Shown: one piece after another, positions 24,215 through 35,024 of the stretch
How positions within the stretch are numbered: the first letter of the stretch is position 1
How the letters are laid out: each line of letters starts with the position of its first letter
DNA from: Eunapius fragilis
Taxonomy: Eukaryota; Porifera; Demospongiae; Spongillida; Spongillidae
Length of the DNA: 64,000 nucleotides
Direction: 5' to 3'
Assembly: GCA_963681505.1 (NCBI GenBank)
Contig: OY811986.1
Coordinates: 67,501 to 131,500 of the forward strand
The notes under the pieces: model-generated
What the model was told of the DNA's origin: nothing
The model's input: only the letters and a program-made list of their open reading frames with translations
The model's database searches: none
Program-made: the position numbers and the translations under genes

Positions 24215-25765
24215 ATGTCGTTTTCCAATGAAGACCCGCCCATTCATCCTCGACGTAAACGCTGTTGCGATTGCAATGGCACTCACGCGCGCTGTACACG
24301 CTGCGTATGTGCAAGATTGGGAAATCCTTGTACAACTTGTGGCCTCGTGGCTAATGGCCACTGTAACAACAGGCACAATCGACAGCATTCAGTTTCCCAG
24401 TCTACACCGCTACAACAACCATCACTGTTTTCGAACGTACAACAGCTGCAGCTACATGCCCAACCACTTCATTCTCACCTGCTGTTGAAGCTGTCGTTAG
24501 AAACAAACGCTTCTCCTGATACAAATACAATCATTGGTCCCGATAATCCAACTACAACGACAACAGAACAACCTGTTGCCGTTGACCAATCGCTTACGGA
24601 ACTGGGTCCACAGTCTGAAAGTACACGCATACGTGCTGCGTGTTCTGTTTGTCTTCGCATCATGCCTGTTAAGTTAGATGGTACCATCCGCACTCATGGC
24701 CCAGTCCAGAGCCGCTGTCCAGGTTCAGGTATTATGCCCAGCAATTTGACGCCCATCCAACCTACCACATCTTTGTGTGTACCATCCACCTCTGCGTCAT
24801 CAATTGTGTCCACTACTGTCACACAAACACCTTTTCAAGCCCCTCCGCGAGTCAGAGTATTAAAGAAGATCCCGCGTTCTTCGCGCAATTCTGCGGCAGG
24901 GAAATTGTCTTCCATCTTGGACGATGTAGTGTCAGCTAATGACATATCGTCCTGGACGCGCCTTCTATACTTTGCCAGCAGATGCCTAAAGGTACCTAAG
25001 CACGGTGGTCGCCGTTGGTCATTAACCACTCAGTTTAATCGCCAACTTAATGATGAATGCGACGAACCACTAACAATATTCAAACCTTCCTGCGGCCCCA
25101 AAATGATGAAAGACAATACCGATCTACTGGGGGATAGAGTATCAGCCAAACTCGAGGAAGGTGACTTTAGAGGCGCTGTCAGGTTAGCCTGTTCAGATGA
25201 CACCTTTGCAGATCCTGATGCTACCACCATAGCAGCATTGAGATCCAAGCATCCAGCTGCACATCCTGAAACTACTTTACCATCACCTCCTGATCATGAT
25301 GATTTGGAGGGAGTTCTGTCTGTAAATGAATGTGATATCAGACAAGCTATCCGTTCTTTTCCCAAAGGCTCTGCTGGTGGCCCTGACTGCCTTCGCCCCC
25401 AACATCTGTTAGACCTTACCAGCTCCACAGCTGGTCCAGATGGTGTGTCTCTCCTCCGCAGCCTTACTGCATTTACAAACCTTGTCCTGTCTGGAAACAC
25501 TCCTGTCATAGTTCGTCCCTTTTTGTTCGGTGCATCATTGGTAGCCCTGAAAAAAAGAGATGGTGGATTGCGACCAATTGCAGTGGGATGTACCTTTCGT
25601 CGTCTAGCTGCTAAGTGTGCTAGCATGGCAGTTATGGAGCGCATGGGTGCTTTACTATCCCCAGTTCAACTTGGGTATGGTACTCCGCTGGGTGCAGAAG
25701 CTGCTGCCCACTCAGCTAGACGTTACCTTGCTAATCTACATCAGATCATGTCATCCTCAAGCTAG
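24215..25765 (+). CDS. Retrotransposon N-terminal zinc domain and start of RT
   Basis: The first ATG in the frame is at 24215 (MSFSNEDPP). Residues about 16-45 form a dense cysteine cluster (CCDCNGTHARCTRCVC, CTTCGLVANGHC), probably nucleic-acid binding. A Ser/Thr/Pro-rich linker is followed from about residue 200 by a segment starting SSRNSAAGKLSSIL, then typical pre-RT sequence (GGPDCLRPQHL) and the RT finger region (KKRDGGLRPIAVGCTFRRL). The frame stops at 25765, but matching RT sequence (LKLDFKNAFNSIRRDKML) continues at once in another frame, so the original protein was longer. Confidence 0.8.
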   Translation: MSFSNEDPPIHPRRKRCCDCNGTHARCTRCVCARLGNPCTTCGLVANGHCNNRHNRQHSVSQSTPLQQPSLFSNVQQLQLHAQPLHSHLLLKLSLETNASPDTNTIIGPDNPTTTTTEQPVAVDQSLTELGPQSESTRIRAACSVCLRIMPVKLDGTIRTHGPVQSRCPGSGIMPSNLTPIQPTTSLCVPSTSASSIVSTTVTQTPFQAPPRVRVLKKIPRSSRNSAAGKLSSILDDVVSANDISSWTRLLYFASRCLKVPKHGGRRWSLTTQFNRQLNDECDEPLTIFKPSCGPKMMKDNTDLLGDRVSAKLEEGDFRGAVRLACSDDTFADPDATTIAALRSKHPAAHPETTLPSPPDHDDLEGVLSVNECDIRQAIRSFPKGSAGGPDCLRPQHLLDLTSSTAGPDGVSLLRSLTAFTNLVLSGNTPVIVRPFLFGASLVALKKRDGGLRPIAVGCTFRRLAAKCASMAVMERMGALLSPVQLGYGTPLGAEAAAHSARRYLANLHQIMSSSS

Positions 25766-27471
25766 ACTTCAAGAATGCTTTTAATAGCATAAGGAGAGAT
25801 AAAATGCTTGAAGCTGTTAAGCTACACACCCCTGAGCTGTTCCCCTTTATCTACTCCTGCTATTCAACCTCTTCTTCCCTTTTTTTCATGACACCATCAT
25901 CAGTTCTGCTGAAGGGGTACAACAGGGTGACCCTCTTGGTCCTTCGTTGTTTTGCCTTGTAATCTTTCCCTTGACACAGATGTTACATTCTGAATTTCGT
26001 ATATTCTACCTTGATGATGCAACTTTAGGTGGCAATGAAGCAGATGTATGTGATGATTTTAAGATGATTGAAAGAGAAGCTGCTGCCGTTGGTCTGGAGC
26101 TTAACCATCACAAATCAGAACTCATCTGTGCAGATCAAGCTGGTCTTGCTCTTTTGCACCTGGCACCTGACCTTTGTAGAGTCAGGCCCAACACTGCTAC
26201 TTTGCTGGGCTCACCAATTGGTTCATCTGTTGATGAAGCATTGCTTGATAAAGTGGAAGCTCTCAGGAAAATGAAATCTCGCCTCAGTCTCCTGAGCAGC
26301 CAGGATGCCTTGATTCTGCTCCGCCACTCATTTGCCATCCCTAAGATTTTGTACATCCTCAGGACAGCTCCTTGTTTCTCATCTCCGTGCTTGGCTGTTT
26401 ATGATGCTGAATTGCGCAGCACTCTGAGTGAGGTTCTGAATATCGATTTTTCTTGCGAGTCAGTTTGGTCCCAGGCTACTCTGCCAGTCTGTTTTAGTGG
26501 TATTGGGGTTCGTAGAGCTTCTCAGCTTGCACCGTCTATCCTTCTTGGCCTCCGCTGCTGGTTCCTACAACCTCATCAACCAAATTTTGCCTGCCCGGTT
26601 TTCTGACATTCCATACACAGCTGTTGATGCTGCTGTTACTCAGTGGAGAGAGGGTCACAACTATCCACCTCCTGTCTCTCCTTCATCTTCCAGACAAAAG
26701 GCATGGGACCTCCCTCATGTGGAAGAGACATATGATCAGCTCCTGCATGGTGCCTCTGACTGCAGGTCTCGTGCCAGGTTACTGGCTGCAGCCACTAAAG
26801 AGTCTGGGGCCTGGTTGCATGCCCTCCCTGTCTCTTCCCTAGGCCTGCGAATGGATGATCACACAACCAGGATAGCTGTTGGTCTTCGTCTGGGTACGCC
26901 ACTTTGTCAACCCCACATCTGCCACCACTGTGGAGGTCATGTTGATGCCCTCGCTACTCATGGGCTCAGCTGCATTAAAAGTCAGGGTCGTTTTTCAAGG
27001 CATGTTGCTATCAATGGCATTATACATAGGTCACTGGCAGCAATAAACGTACCATCAACACTTGAGCCCATTGGCCTATGCAGATCAGATGGCAAGCGAC
27101 CTGATGGTTGTTCCATTGCCCCATGGAAGTCTGGCCAGTGTCTTGTTTGGGACTTTACTTGTGTGGACACCTTTGCAGCCTCATACATGTCTGATGCCAC
27201 AAGGGAAGCTAGAGCTGTAGCCACAGCTGCTGAAGCCAGGAAGAAGGAGAAATATGCTCTGCTGTCCAAATCCCACCATTTTGTCCCAGTAGCAATAGAG
27301 ACCTCAGGTGCCGGTGGCCCTGATGCTCTCAGTTTGCTCACGGATATCAGCAGGCGTCAACAGAGCATCACTCATGACCACCAGTCTCTCCCTTTCCTTC
27401 TGCAAAGAGTGTCCATTGCACTCCAGCAGGGCAATGCTGCCTCTGTAATGGGCACCACAAGTAGTGTGTAA
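25766..27471 (+). pseudogene. Retrotransposon RT palm and C-terminal nuclease
   Basis: Continues the protein from 24215. RT boxes are LKLDFKNAFNSIR, EGVQQGDPLGPSLF and the active site FYLDDATLGG. After a thumb-like region comes a CCHC knuckle (CHHCGGHVDALATHGLSC), then a PD-(D/E)XK-like nuclease with RPDGCSIAPW, LVWDFTCVDT and FVPVAIETSGAGG, ending at 27471. At least three frame changes (about 25760, 25900-25960 and 26500) separate otherwise long open pieces. This points to a fairly recent but inactive copy. Confidence 0.85.
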
Positions 27472-27640
27472 TTTATATAGAGTGTGTAATTAATATAGTG
27501 CATGCCTCTGTAATGTTTGGAAGTAGCATCCGTACTTATTTACTCATTTATTCTCTGTGTTTATTCTTTCTGTAAAATAATAAGCAGACTTTGTGTTTAC
27601 ATTATTAGTTCAATTAATAGTTAAAAAAAAGAAAACAATG

Positions 27641-28262
27641 GTTTTGTCTATCACTAATAACAACAGGGTAAGAAACTGAGAAATGTATAGCCGAATGATC
27701 ACATGAGGAAGAGAATGGTTCAACAACAGAAATGTCCCAGATCAAGTCAGGAGTGGATACCAAAACCAAATCAATGCAATTGGATCCATGCGTAGGATGT
27801 GATACCAGTTGAGTAAGACCATTTCGCATCATGCAAGTCAAAAATAAATCGTGAGAAGGAGAACCCAGACTAATAGGCACATACCAATTAATATTGGGTA
27901 GGTTAAAGTCACCAACAATAAACAAAGGATATTTTGTCATGGAAAGGGAATCAATGAGTGAGCACAGATTTGCAGTGTCAACACTACTAGCAGCACAAGT
28001 TGGGGGATGGTAGAATCAAATAAATCAATAGCAAGAGGCCTTGGAAAGCAGTAAATCAAGTGCCACACATTCTAAAGAACAGTACATAGGTGGTATATCA
28101 ATGCTCACAACTTTAAGCAAATTGCTTACAAAAACAGCAACTCCACCGTAGCCATCAAGTCGATCCTTTCTGAATAAACTATAGGATGTTTTGGACAAGA
28201 CAAGAGAATCAGGAAAATCATATCTCAAACCACACGAACCACTTGAACGGTGTTCCCACACA
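27641..28262 (-). pseudogene. LINE APE-type endonuclease fragment
   Basis: On minus, motifs of an exonuclease-endonuclease-phosphatase fold are clear: RKDRLDGYGGVAVFV, the catalytic FIVGDFNLPNINW, LTQLVSHPTHGSNCIDLV, and the terminal SCDHSAIHFSV with its catalytic Asp-His pair. An in-frame stop lies near 28026. The N-terminal third, including the first metal-binding Asn and Glu, is missing. The fragment runs to 27641 and continues in the RT part beyond the nested retrotransposon. Confidence 0.85.
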
Positions 28263-29262
28263 AATCAAGGATGCAAGGTGACCTTTTATGGCGATCTGAG
28301 CAGTCATTGCAGAGTTTGTGGTTTCAAGATAAGAAAAGAAAAGGGAATAGTGAAGGCTAAGCGTGTATTTGACTGCGCCTCACATGCAGTCAATTTGCAA
28401 AGGGCCTTTGGCATTGATATCACCAACGACCTGCAAATGAGCCCCAAATACTTTCTGTAGGCCATGTTACCAATCAATGGAACAAGCTGTTAAGGCAATA
28501 GAAGCTAACTTGGTTTCAAGATGCATGGTGAAAGTTTATGACTGGTCTAAGCATGCTGCCAACAATTGCAAGGTAAACATTGTAACCCCATCACCAGCCA
28601 AACACTTTACACATGCATATATATATTCATATATGCAGGAGTGCACATCATACAATGTCGCTGGACAAAGATAAGCAGGTATCCTGCAAAACAATCCATG
28701 GACATGGCACAAACCAACAACCTTATCCAACACATTGAGAACAGATTGCCCCACAAAAACTCATCTCTTCCAACGAACATCCAGCAGTATCTGCCAACCA
28801 AGTCCTTTCTGTTGCTGAAATGCTGTTATGTGCCATATGCCAGAAGACTCTTGATCAATCAATACAGCTGTCATGTGATACTGTGGTGTGTACAGGATGT
28901 TTGGTACATCAATTAACAGCTTCTGCACAGACGTTCTGCCATTTCTGTTCTCCACCACATCAACTGACGCCAGAGACCATCAAACCAGCATCACAGATTA
29001 TACTAAGGTTGCTGCAAGATGTACTGGTGAAATGCATGACATGCAAACGAGATGGGGCATTCATTGGAAATCATGTCAACAGAGCACTGCAAGTAGTAAT
29101 TTATACAAACCTGTATCAAAATCTCCATTTCTTATTGTTGCAGCCATCAAACATAGCAACTCTGTGCTCTTCAGTGTAAAAAACTGCTGAACAATGCCCA
29201 GCCTTTATGGAGAATGCAACGGTGTGAGAAGTTCACCACATTGGTTACTAAGTTTGCAACGT
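28263..29262 (+). pseudogene. RAG1 N-terminus-like zinc/RING gene, decayed
   Basis: The first segment has CRVCGF, then FGIDITNDLQMSPKYF, FCRPC-like cysteines and VYDWSKHAANNCKV, ending at a donor GTAAAC (28573). The order C-x2-C, F-x-IDV-x2-D, P-x-x-FC-x2-C, W-x2-H-x3-C is that of the RAG1 N-terminal zinc-binding region. After an intron, LLCAICQKTLDQSIQLSC, VVCTGCLVHQL, FCHFC and then KPASQIILRLLQDVLVKC, CKRDG follow the RAG1 RING plus following zinc finger. One frame change at about 28446 separates MSPKYF from the next cysteines. No RAG1 catalytic core is seen downstream. It could be host-derived or from an N-RAG-type transposon, and the LINE abuts its 5' edge. Confidence 0.65.
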
Positions 29263-29369
29263 GCCATCACCTGTACAATGGAGGAATCATGTCAAAAAAA
29301 AAAAGAAGATAACACTCGCCTAGGTAATTTCTTATGTATCTAAAGTGTATTCATTACATTTTATACACA

Positions 29370-29619
29370 GACCTATCGATCAGGGAATTTATGGATGCTT
29401 TCACTGCAGCCTTTCCAACAGTACGTTGAACCAAGGACACTTAATTATTACATGGACTGGAAACCACCGCGTAACGTAATACAACAAATTGTCGCAATCC
29501 TCGTTGCGCCTCGTTCCCAACCTTTTCAGACAAAAAAAGACTTTTGTGAAGTTGTCTTAGCTTTGGAGTGGCTTACAGTTACAGAAAGATGTTCTTTTGT
29601 TGAGGTAAACCCGTTTTAA
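29370..29619 (+). CDS. Possible exon, unrecognised
   Basis: A plus-strand frame follows an acceptor-like TTATACACAG (29371) and encodes LQPFQQYVEPRTLNYYM then FCEVVLALEWLTVTERCSF. The composition looks coding and it lies just downstream of the RAG1-like exons, but I do not recognise it and no donor is convincing. Confidence 0.25.
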
Positions 29620-30498
29620 GTCTTAAAAATTACGTTAACAGACGGGTATTAGCTTCTACGTGCATGTTTGCCTCGCTACGCTACTTTGGTTAATAGTCGA
29701 TGTTCGTTTACTTCATATGCAAAAATCAGTAACAAATCGATTACTCCTTTTAATATGCCCTTCGCCTGTACTAACAGGTTTAAAAAGTCGCACGTCTGGG
29801 GACCCCTCTGAAGGTAACCATCAGTGCCCTCCTTCTATATACGCGGTGGGGCCCTGGGCATGGCTATTTAAATATTATATACGTTCGCACATATTGTACA
29901 TGTGCATTAAACAAATGCGCTACGTACTCTTTTGCACGGTACACTGTCTTGTTTCCAGACGTTCGGCATGACGTTCTAAATATCGTACATCTCACAATTG
30001 GCGGCTTTGTCATATGCGTGGAGCGGTGTTCCACCATGAGGTGTCTAGCTGGCACTGCTCAGTACTTATTGAATTGTATAATGAGGGCGAATAATGGATT
30101 ATAACTGTCAATTGTGGCGGATGGGTATGATACATGTACGTGTTTAAGGCATTTTGTACAAGAAAAGAGCGGGATGGACAAACTATTCATTTTCATTTTT
30201 ACATCAGTAAACTAAAATCTTACAAATAGCCACGTGTTTTTCGGTGAAAAAAAATGCTTGCGTCACAATCCGCCGCCATTGAAAATCATGGGTTTGGCGT
30301 AATATTGGCATGCACAGAAAGGTGGAGTGTGGTGCCGAAGGCGCCAAGTACGGCGCCGCAGGCGCCTCGTCCCAGTCAAGATGGCGTTTATTAAGGGGGA
30401 CGGAGGTTAGTGACTGAGTTTCAATGAAGGAGGGACGGGTGCAAATTGAGGTCGGATTCAGAGAGGGGGTGAAAAGTTGAAGGACGTAGCGGGTCTTC

Positions 30499-30531
<33 letters not shown>

Positions 30532-30990
30532 ACCCTGCCCTAAGTCCTAATTTTTTCCTCTAACAATCGCAGTCCTTCGGACTGCTTATGTTATCGTTCC
30601 CAGTCCCTGTGGATACTATCTTTGTTGTTTTAATGATTTAAAGTTGACAAAATTAACTGCATGATGAGCAATAAAACTGGCTATACTGTATTATTAGACT
30701 GTGATTTATCGTGCCATTATTAAACAAAGGACAAACCTGAAAAAACCTAGATAATCGTTGGCAAATGAATAGTGCATTAATCGCTAAAATCGATTAATAG
30801 TTTCTAATAATCGATTTGCAAGTGCTATGAACCTATTGGACTTTTTTTCATAGTCGAAATAATCGATTTTGATTTATAATAAAGGCTACACACCCTACTC
30901 TCCTGTCATTGTTAACTTATAATGCGGGCGCTAATAGGTGGCCAGACTAAATATGTGGGCAGTAATGATTTCACGCGTAACAATGATAGG
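29620..30990. other. No gene recognised; poly-C run
   Basis: Contains a run of about 31 C at 30500-30531 and GC-rich palindromic pieces such as GGCGCC near 30335-30365. A minus-strand frame (30533-30204) starts inside the poly-C as poly-Gly and is not supported. Confidence 0.4.
30569..30585 (+). other. Perfect hairpin with UUCG-type loop
   Basis: GCAGTCCTTCGGACTGC folds as a 6-bp stem closed by C(UUCG)G if transcribed. Isolated, with no gene context. Confidence 0.4.
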
Positions 30991-30997
30991 CGCATAA

Positions 30998-31077
30998 AGG
31001 CGTTTCCGCACTAGCAAGGACAAACCGGATCGATCCGCATTGAGGCCTGTATAGTTTAGGTTAGGGCAGCGTTTAAG
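30998..31077 (+). repeat. AGGCGTTTCCGC-type terminal repeat, left outer copy
   Basis: Preceded by TAA, it starts AGGCGTTTCCGCACTAGCAA, passes CGGATCGATCCG, and ends TTTAGGTTAGGGCAGCGTT at the TTAA bordering element A. It is inverted relative to 55049-55176, which adds a 46-bp palindromic insert. Its first part is the terminus of the 152-bp MITE at 59097. Confidence 0.8.
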
Positions 31078-31309
31078 TTAAAGGAGAAGAGGCGGTATAA
31101 AAGGGCGTAGACTGCTCAATTTTTGACCGGCCAGCCGGTTTTAAGCGGCCAAATATGGCGTCCTGTGAACCGTATCCGGGTCCTGCTACACAGTGACACG
31201 TCTACTAAAACACACACAGTCCAGTAAAACTAATCGTTAAGTTCATAACTCGAACGCTTCCTTTGTACTATTAATGTAATTACCGGGCACGTGAAGATAA
31301 CTGGTAAAT

Positions 31310-31769
31310 ATGGCGACAGCTGGATGTAGGTTCTCGCTTGGAATGACATTCTCATCTGAGGCGGAGAAGGATGCTGTCAAACTCCGTGTAGACAGTGCCA
31401 GGCGTATCCTTTTTCCTGATGAAAGTACCTCCCAAAGGCCAGATAATGCCGCCCTGTTGAATGCGATGCTGGACATTGTGCTTTCGATCCCATCGACGGC
31501 CCCCTCCACCATCCAGTCCACTCCTTCCTTCTTGGACACAGCCGGTACGTGTACTATACTTTTATAAATGTGTCGAGGCCTAATAACTTCATTACGTACA
31601 GTAGGCATATCATACGCCGGTACGCGTATATGCACATACATGCATAGGTATAGAATAAAAGGCCGGCGTGTATTGGCTTTTATGCTGCCCTTTCTTATAT
31701 AGGCATGTACACAGGAGATGAAGACAAAGACGACCAGAGGCTCTGTGTGGTTGAGCACAAGGCTATTAG
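31310..31769 (+). pseudogene. Transposase-like gene of element A, first two exons
   Basis: Exon 1 (31310-31544) encodes MATAGCRFSLGMTFSS, then EKDAVKLRVDSARRILFPD and LLNAMLDIVLS, ending SFLDTAG before donor GTACGT. Exon 2 (31703-31769) follows TATATAG and encodes MYTGDEDKDDQRLCVVEHK, before GTAGCT. Both match element B in sequence and intron phase. None of the later B exons is present, so this is a truncated paralogue. The upstream TATAAAA inside the terminal repeat (about 31096) could be its promoter. Confidence 0.6.
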
Positions 31770-31919
31770 GTAGCTTTGGCTTTATATTTGCTGATATACT
31801 TTTATTAACTCTAAGCTTCCATCACGAAACGGGAAAGGCTGCAGACTTGATTGTCCTGTCCTTTCATCTGTCGCTTGCCCTATACTGCTTGTAATCTTTA
31901 CTCAGATCTGATGAATAGG

Positions 31920-32035
31920 TATCTTGGCATGTCATTTCGATACATATGCTATCCACCCCTCCTGAGTTGTGATGGTCTATGACTTGTCTGAGGTCATCCA
32001 CAAATGCCGCAGGTAGACATCCAGAATCTTTAATA
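31920..32035 (-). pseudogene. Stray duplicate of the small-gene exon 2 (element A)
   Basis: Near-copy of the stretch at about 33482-33598, reading on minus LPAAFVDDLRQVIDHHNSGG followed by a CIEMTC-like part. It lies downstream of the minus-strand gene's stop, so it is a leftover of a partial tandem duplication. Confidence 0.65.
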
Positions 32036-32404
32036 TTGTTATGTTTTTTTGGCAGCCACAGGTGTCAATTTCTGAATGGATATCCCTCTCTTTATATCTA
32101 AATAGTTCTTTTTAGAACTACCAGTATCAACAACAGATTTGCATTGTCTGCACTGCATCCAAATGCACAAATGACAGGCATTTGTGGTGTTGGTATTACT
32201 ATCAAAGCAATTTCATCTTATTTTCCCTGTAGACCTTGAACCAGTGGTTGCAGTTGTTCAATAGTATACTATATGACCCCGAAGCCTGCACTGGGACATT
32301 AGGAACTTGGTGAGTGGTGTGGCTTGAATGGACAGGGGGCTACTATAGTGATGCCCTTTGTAAGCATAAACTGCGATTGATAATACTTGTCAAAATTGAC
32401 TTAT

Positions 32405-32697
32405 GCAATGGCGTAGGAAGGAGCTTAAAAGTGTGTGTGGGGGGGGGTCCCCCTTGCGATAGCCCAAATACAAGCGGGGGGGGGGGGGGGGGGGGGGGGG
32501 GTCCCCCTTGCAACGTAAGCTAAACCACTTATTAATAATTTAGGTAGTTAATTCACACATCGAAACATTCTGAGCAAAAGATAGGTTTCACTTGGTTTGT
32601 AATTTTAAAAAAAGTACTACTGCTGGTGTAAAAGTTGGGGGGCAAATGCCCCCCCCCCCCCCCCCCCCCCCCTGCTCCCCCTTTTCCTACGCCACTG
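32405..32697. mobile_element. MITE with CAGTGGCGTAGGAA ends and G/C runs
   Basis: Left end CAATGGCGTAGGAAGG and right end TTTTCCTACGCCACTG are inverted matches. Poly-G tracts (about 32442-32450 and 32479-32500) and a poly-C tract (about 32649-32672) sit inside. Such ends are typical of hAT-like non-autonomous elements. No clear target duplication was found. Confidence 0.6.
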
Positions 32698-32890
32698 TTG
32701 TGTCTTGCCTTCATGATTTTATTAAGTAAAAAGTGTATACAAAATTTAAACTCCATACTCATTTGTTTCCACAACTTTCCCTTAGCATGGATGGTATAAT
32801 TTTGTGCTAATAATAACAAACATTCAAGAATCAGAGCATATTGGTCAGCAACATACATATACAAATAAATGAATACACTTGAATGAATTT

Positions 32891-33621
32891 TTACATAAAT
32901 GATGACCTATAACCTTTGTACGGAATGCCCACTGGATTTGGAAACCTGCTTCTGATTTCCTATGTGGCAAAAAGATTATCAGTACACTATCTTTTAGGTT
33001 ACATGTTTTACATTTTGTACACATTTTGGCATTATCTCTCTTCTATCTGAAGGGTGTGTCACCAATCCCTTCCTCATCAGGTATGTTGGATGGTTCCACA
33101 ACCCCAGGTCTCTCAATACCTGCCAGAATGCAGATATAGTCTGTATCTCTTTCTGTCATTGGCTAGGGACGGGGCAGCTCTCCCAGACAGGAACACTGGT
33201 GGCCGACGGATGATGCAGGGCCCAAACAGACAGTGAGGACAAGGAGGTTCATTCACAGTGCCGTCCATCATTGGTGGGTCTCCTCCTGGGTAACCTGATG
33301 GAGGAAGCCCACAAAGTGTATACTTGGGATGCTGTTGCTATGACAACCAAGCAGTTTACCTTTTGGTCGTTGCACTGAACAAGTATCTAAACTACCTTGG
33401 ACTGGTAAGTCATCTTGGTGCCCTGTACTGCTGGAGTTGGCGGCAGGCACTTGAAAGGTATCTTGGTGACTGGAGTTGGTGGCTGGCACTTGAAAGGTGT
33501 CTTGGCATGTCATTTCGATACATATGTTATCCACCCCTCCTGAGTTGTGATGGTCTATGACTTGTCTGAGGTCAGCCACAAATGCCGCAGGTAGGCATCC
33601 ACTGGTACATTCAACCACAAC
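32891..33621 (-). pseudogene. Small Cys-containing gene of element A
   Basis: Three exons on minus. 33621-33396 encodes VVVECTSGCLPAAFVADL then IDHHNSGGVDNICIEMTCQD, with an internal QDTFQVPA repeat. 33294-33012 encodes CPHCLFGPCIIRRPPVFLSG, PSLANDRKRYRLY, then LRDLGLWNHPTYLMRK and REIMPKCVQ. 32959-32891 encodes EIRSRFPNPVGIPYKGYRSS and a stop. The splice sites correspond one for one with element B. One frame change lies after KRYRLYL in the middle exon. The C-terminal order (YR...W..., MP.C, IR..FP.P.G..Y.G) faintly recalls the P2X7 intracellular domain, which I treat as a lead only. Exon 1 was not found. Confidence 0.6.
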
Positions 33622-33861
33622 CTTGTGCATGAATAGAAGATGTGTAGGAATGTGGTTGATCACTAGTACATGTACATTGAGCCACAGGTGAGTAAGAATG
33701 TGGTTGATTCTGGCTTGTGTATGAGTGTTTAATTTATTACTGTACATGTAAGTACTGCCTTGTTTACATTGCATTGGCGGTGTTTACTTGTTAATGACTA
33801 AATGAGTTTGCTAAATTGTGTGCCTTATAAAAAACATATCCTTACCTTTATTCTAGGAATG

Positions 33862-34236
33862 GCACTAGATTCGGAAGACATATTGACTAAACCCGACTAT
33901 AAATAATTCCAGCACGTGCAGATGTGGTTTCAGATTACTAGTGAATTTGTCTGCTGGAATCAGGGCTTCTAAAGTTTTTCTTGCAATTGTTTACAGTGTA
34001 TGTGTTTTTTGTGTTTTATTTGCTCGGTATACATTATGTACAAGACACAAGCGTGCACAGGTCTGCTGGAATCCGTGCACAGGCCCAACGCAATTTCACA
34101 TCATGACCGAACCATTCATTTGGGAACATATGATATGGAAATGCCAAGGTATAGGAACAAAAGGCGATAGAAATTCGGTCATGAAGCACATCGAAATTGG
34201 ATGCCACACACAACCCACGAATTAATGTTTTAATGT
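33862..34236 (+). other. Possible exon with zinc-finger-like residues, unassigned
   Basis: Plus-strand frame 33941-34225 ends with CWNPCTGPTQFHIMTEPF and IWKCQGIG, then SVMKHIEIGCH. The C..H..CH spacing loosely resembles a C2H2 finger. It lies between the small gene and the right end of element A, and B has no obvious counterpart. Confidence 0.2.
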
Positions 34237-35024
34237 TTGCAGGTCTTTGTCATGCGCGCACGTGATAATTTACCTTCGAGCCAAGCTCACCTTTGAAACT
34301 GACTTAAAGCCTCACAGAGCTTGCAACAGTGATCACCATAGTACGCTATGTTTGTTTTGTTCGTTTATACCTGGCCTGGGTGATGGTAATATAAGAAGGC
34401 GTAAGAGTAAGAGAGACGTATGCGATTTACAGCGCACATCGTTACCGCTTCAAGTAACTGTTCTAGTACTCGGTGAACAAATTTGACGATGAAAGTAAAA
34501 GTCTATATAGGATCAGTCGAGACTCAGTACAATGAAATAGGCCTATGTAGTACTCGCACGTCCTGTTCAGTTGTAGAGCACTACGTACGTGTGGCATATG
34601 GATCCCAGAGAACTCGATCACAATCGGCCTATACTGGTGTATTTCTTTTGTGAAAAGCTACATAGATAACCAATTGTCTCTGTGCTTTTTGGTCCAAAAA
34701 GTAACAGGGTAACCGAATGAAAACGCAAGTACAAAACGACCAACCTTTCGCCATTTAGGCATGACGTATTTGGGGAAAGTCCCCGAGCAGTCTAGCGCCT
34801 TTTATAGCGGGTTCTGCGCATCGGTTCGCGCAGCGCAATCGTAACTATTTACGTGGCAACTTCTCCTTTAAGGCAAATGCGCGCGCCCAAGGGCGCCCCG
34901 CGCTTTTCAAACCGCAATGTAATTTGTAACAAGCACCACAACTATGAATATTTAAGCACATGAAATACATTATCGAAGGATATAAAAAACACACCAAGTC
35001 TAGCATGATGATACAGCCGGGTCT

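Larger units (their letters stand above)
24122..27628 (+). mobile_element. Retrotransposon with restriction-like endonuclease
   Basis: A roughly 3.5-kb element lies opposite in strand to the LINE it interrupts. It ends in an A-rich run (about 27623-27630) and is bounded by the 12-bp duplication. It has an N-terminal Cys-rich domain, a reverse transcriptase, and a C-terminal CCHC plus PD-(D/E)XK-type nuclease. That architecture is known from site-targeted LINE clades such as R2, NeSL and HERO. I cannot assign the clade. There is no LTR. Confidence 0.85.
21926..28262 (-). mobile_element. CR1/L2-like LINE, 5'-truncated and interrupted
   Basis: On minus, an APE-type endonuclease portion (28262-27641) is followed, after a nested element, by reverse transcriptase and a C-terminal domain (24121-22077). 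A 3' tail of short AATCA-type repeats lies near 22030-21978. Removing 24122-27628 plus one copy of the duplicated site restores continuous protein sequence across the join. The endonuclease lacks its first motifs, so the copy is 5'-truncated at about 28262, beside the RAG1-like exons. Family assignment rests on domain style and on the short tandem repeats at the 3' end. Confidence 0.85.
31082..34867. mobile_element. TTAA-flanked DNA transposon A (Kolobok-like), decayed
   Basis: Flanked by TTAA at 31078-31081 and 34868-34871, with ends AGGAGAAG and its reverse complement. A second inverted block lies inside (TATAAAAGGGCGTAGACTGCTC on the left, about 31095-31116; the match on the right is at about 34785-34806). 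It carries the first two exons of a transposase-like gene on plus and a small gene on minus, the same convergent pair as element B. The TTAA target and the relation of the full gene in B to a THAP/Kolobok-type transposase suggest that superfamily, as inference. A C/G-run MITE is inserted at 32405-32697. Confidence 0.65.

Noticed and set aside
30204-30533. Minus frame starting with poly-Gly
   Set aside because: Starts inside a poly-C homopolymer; no homology or splice support.
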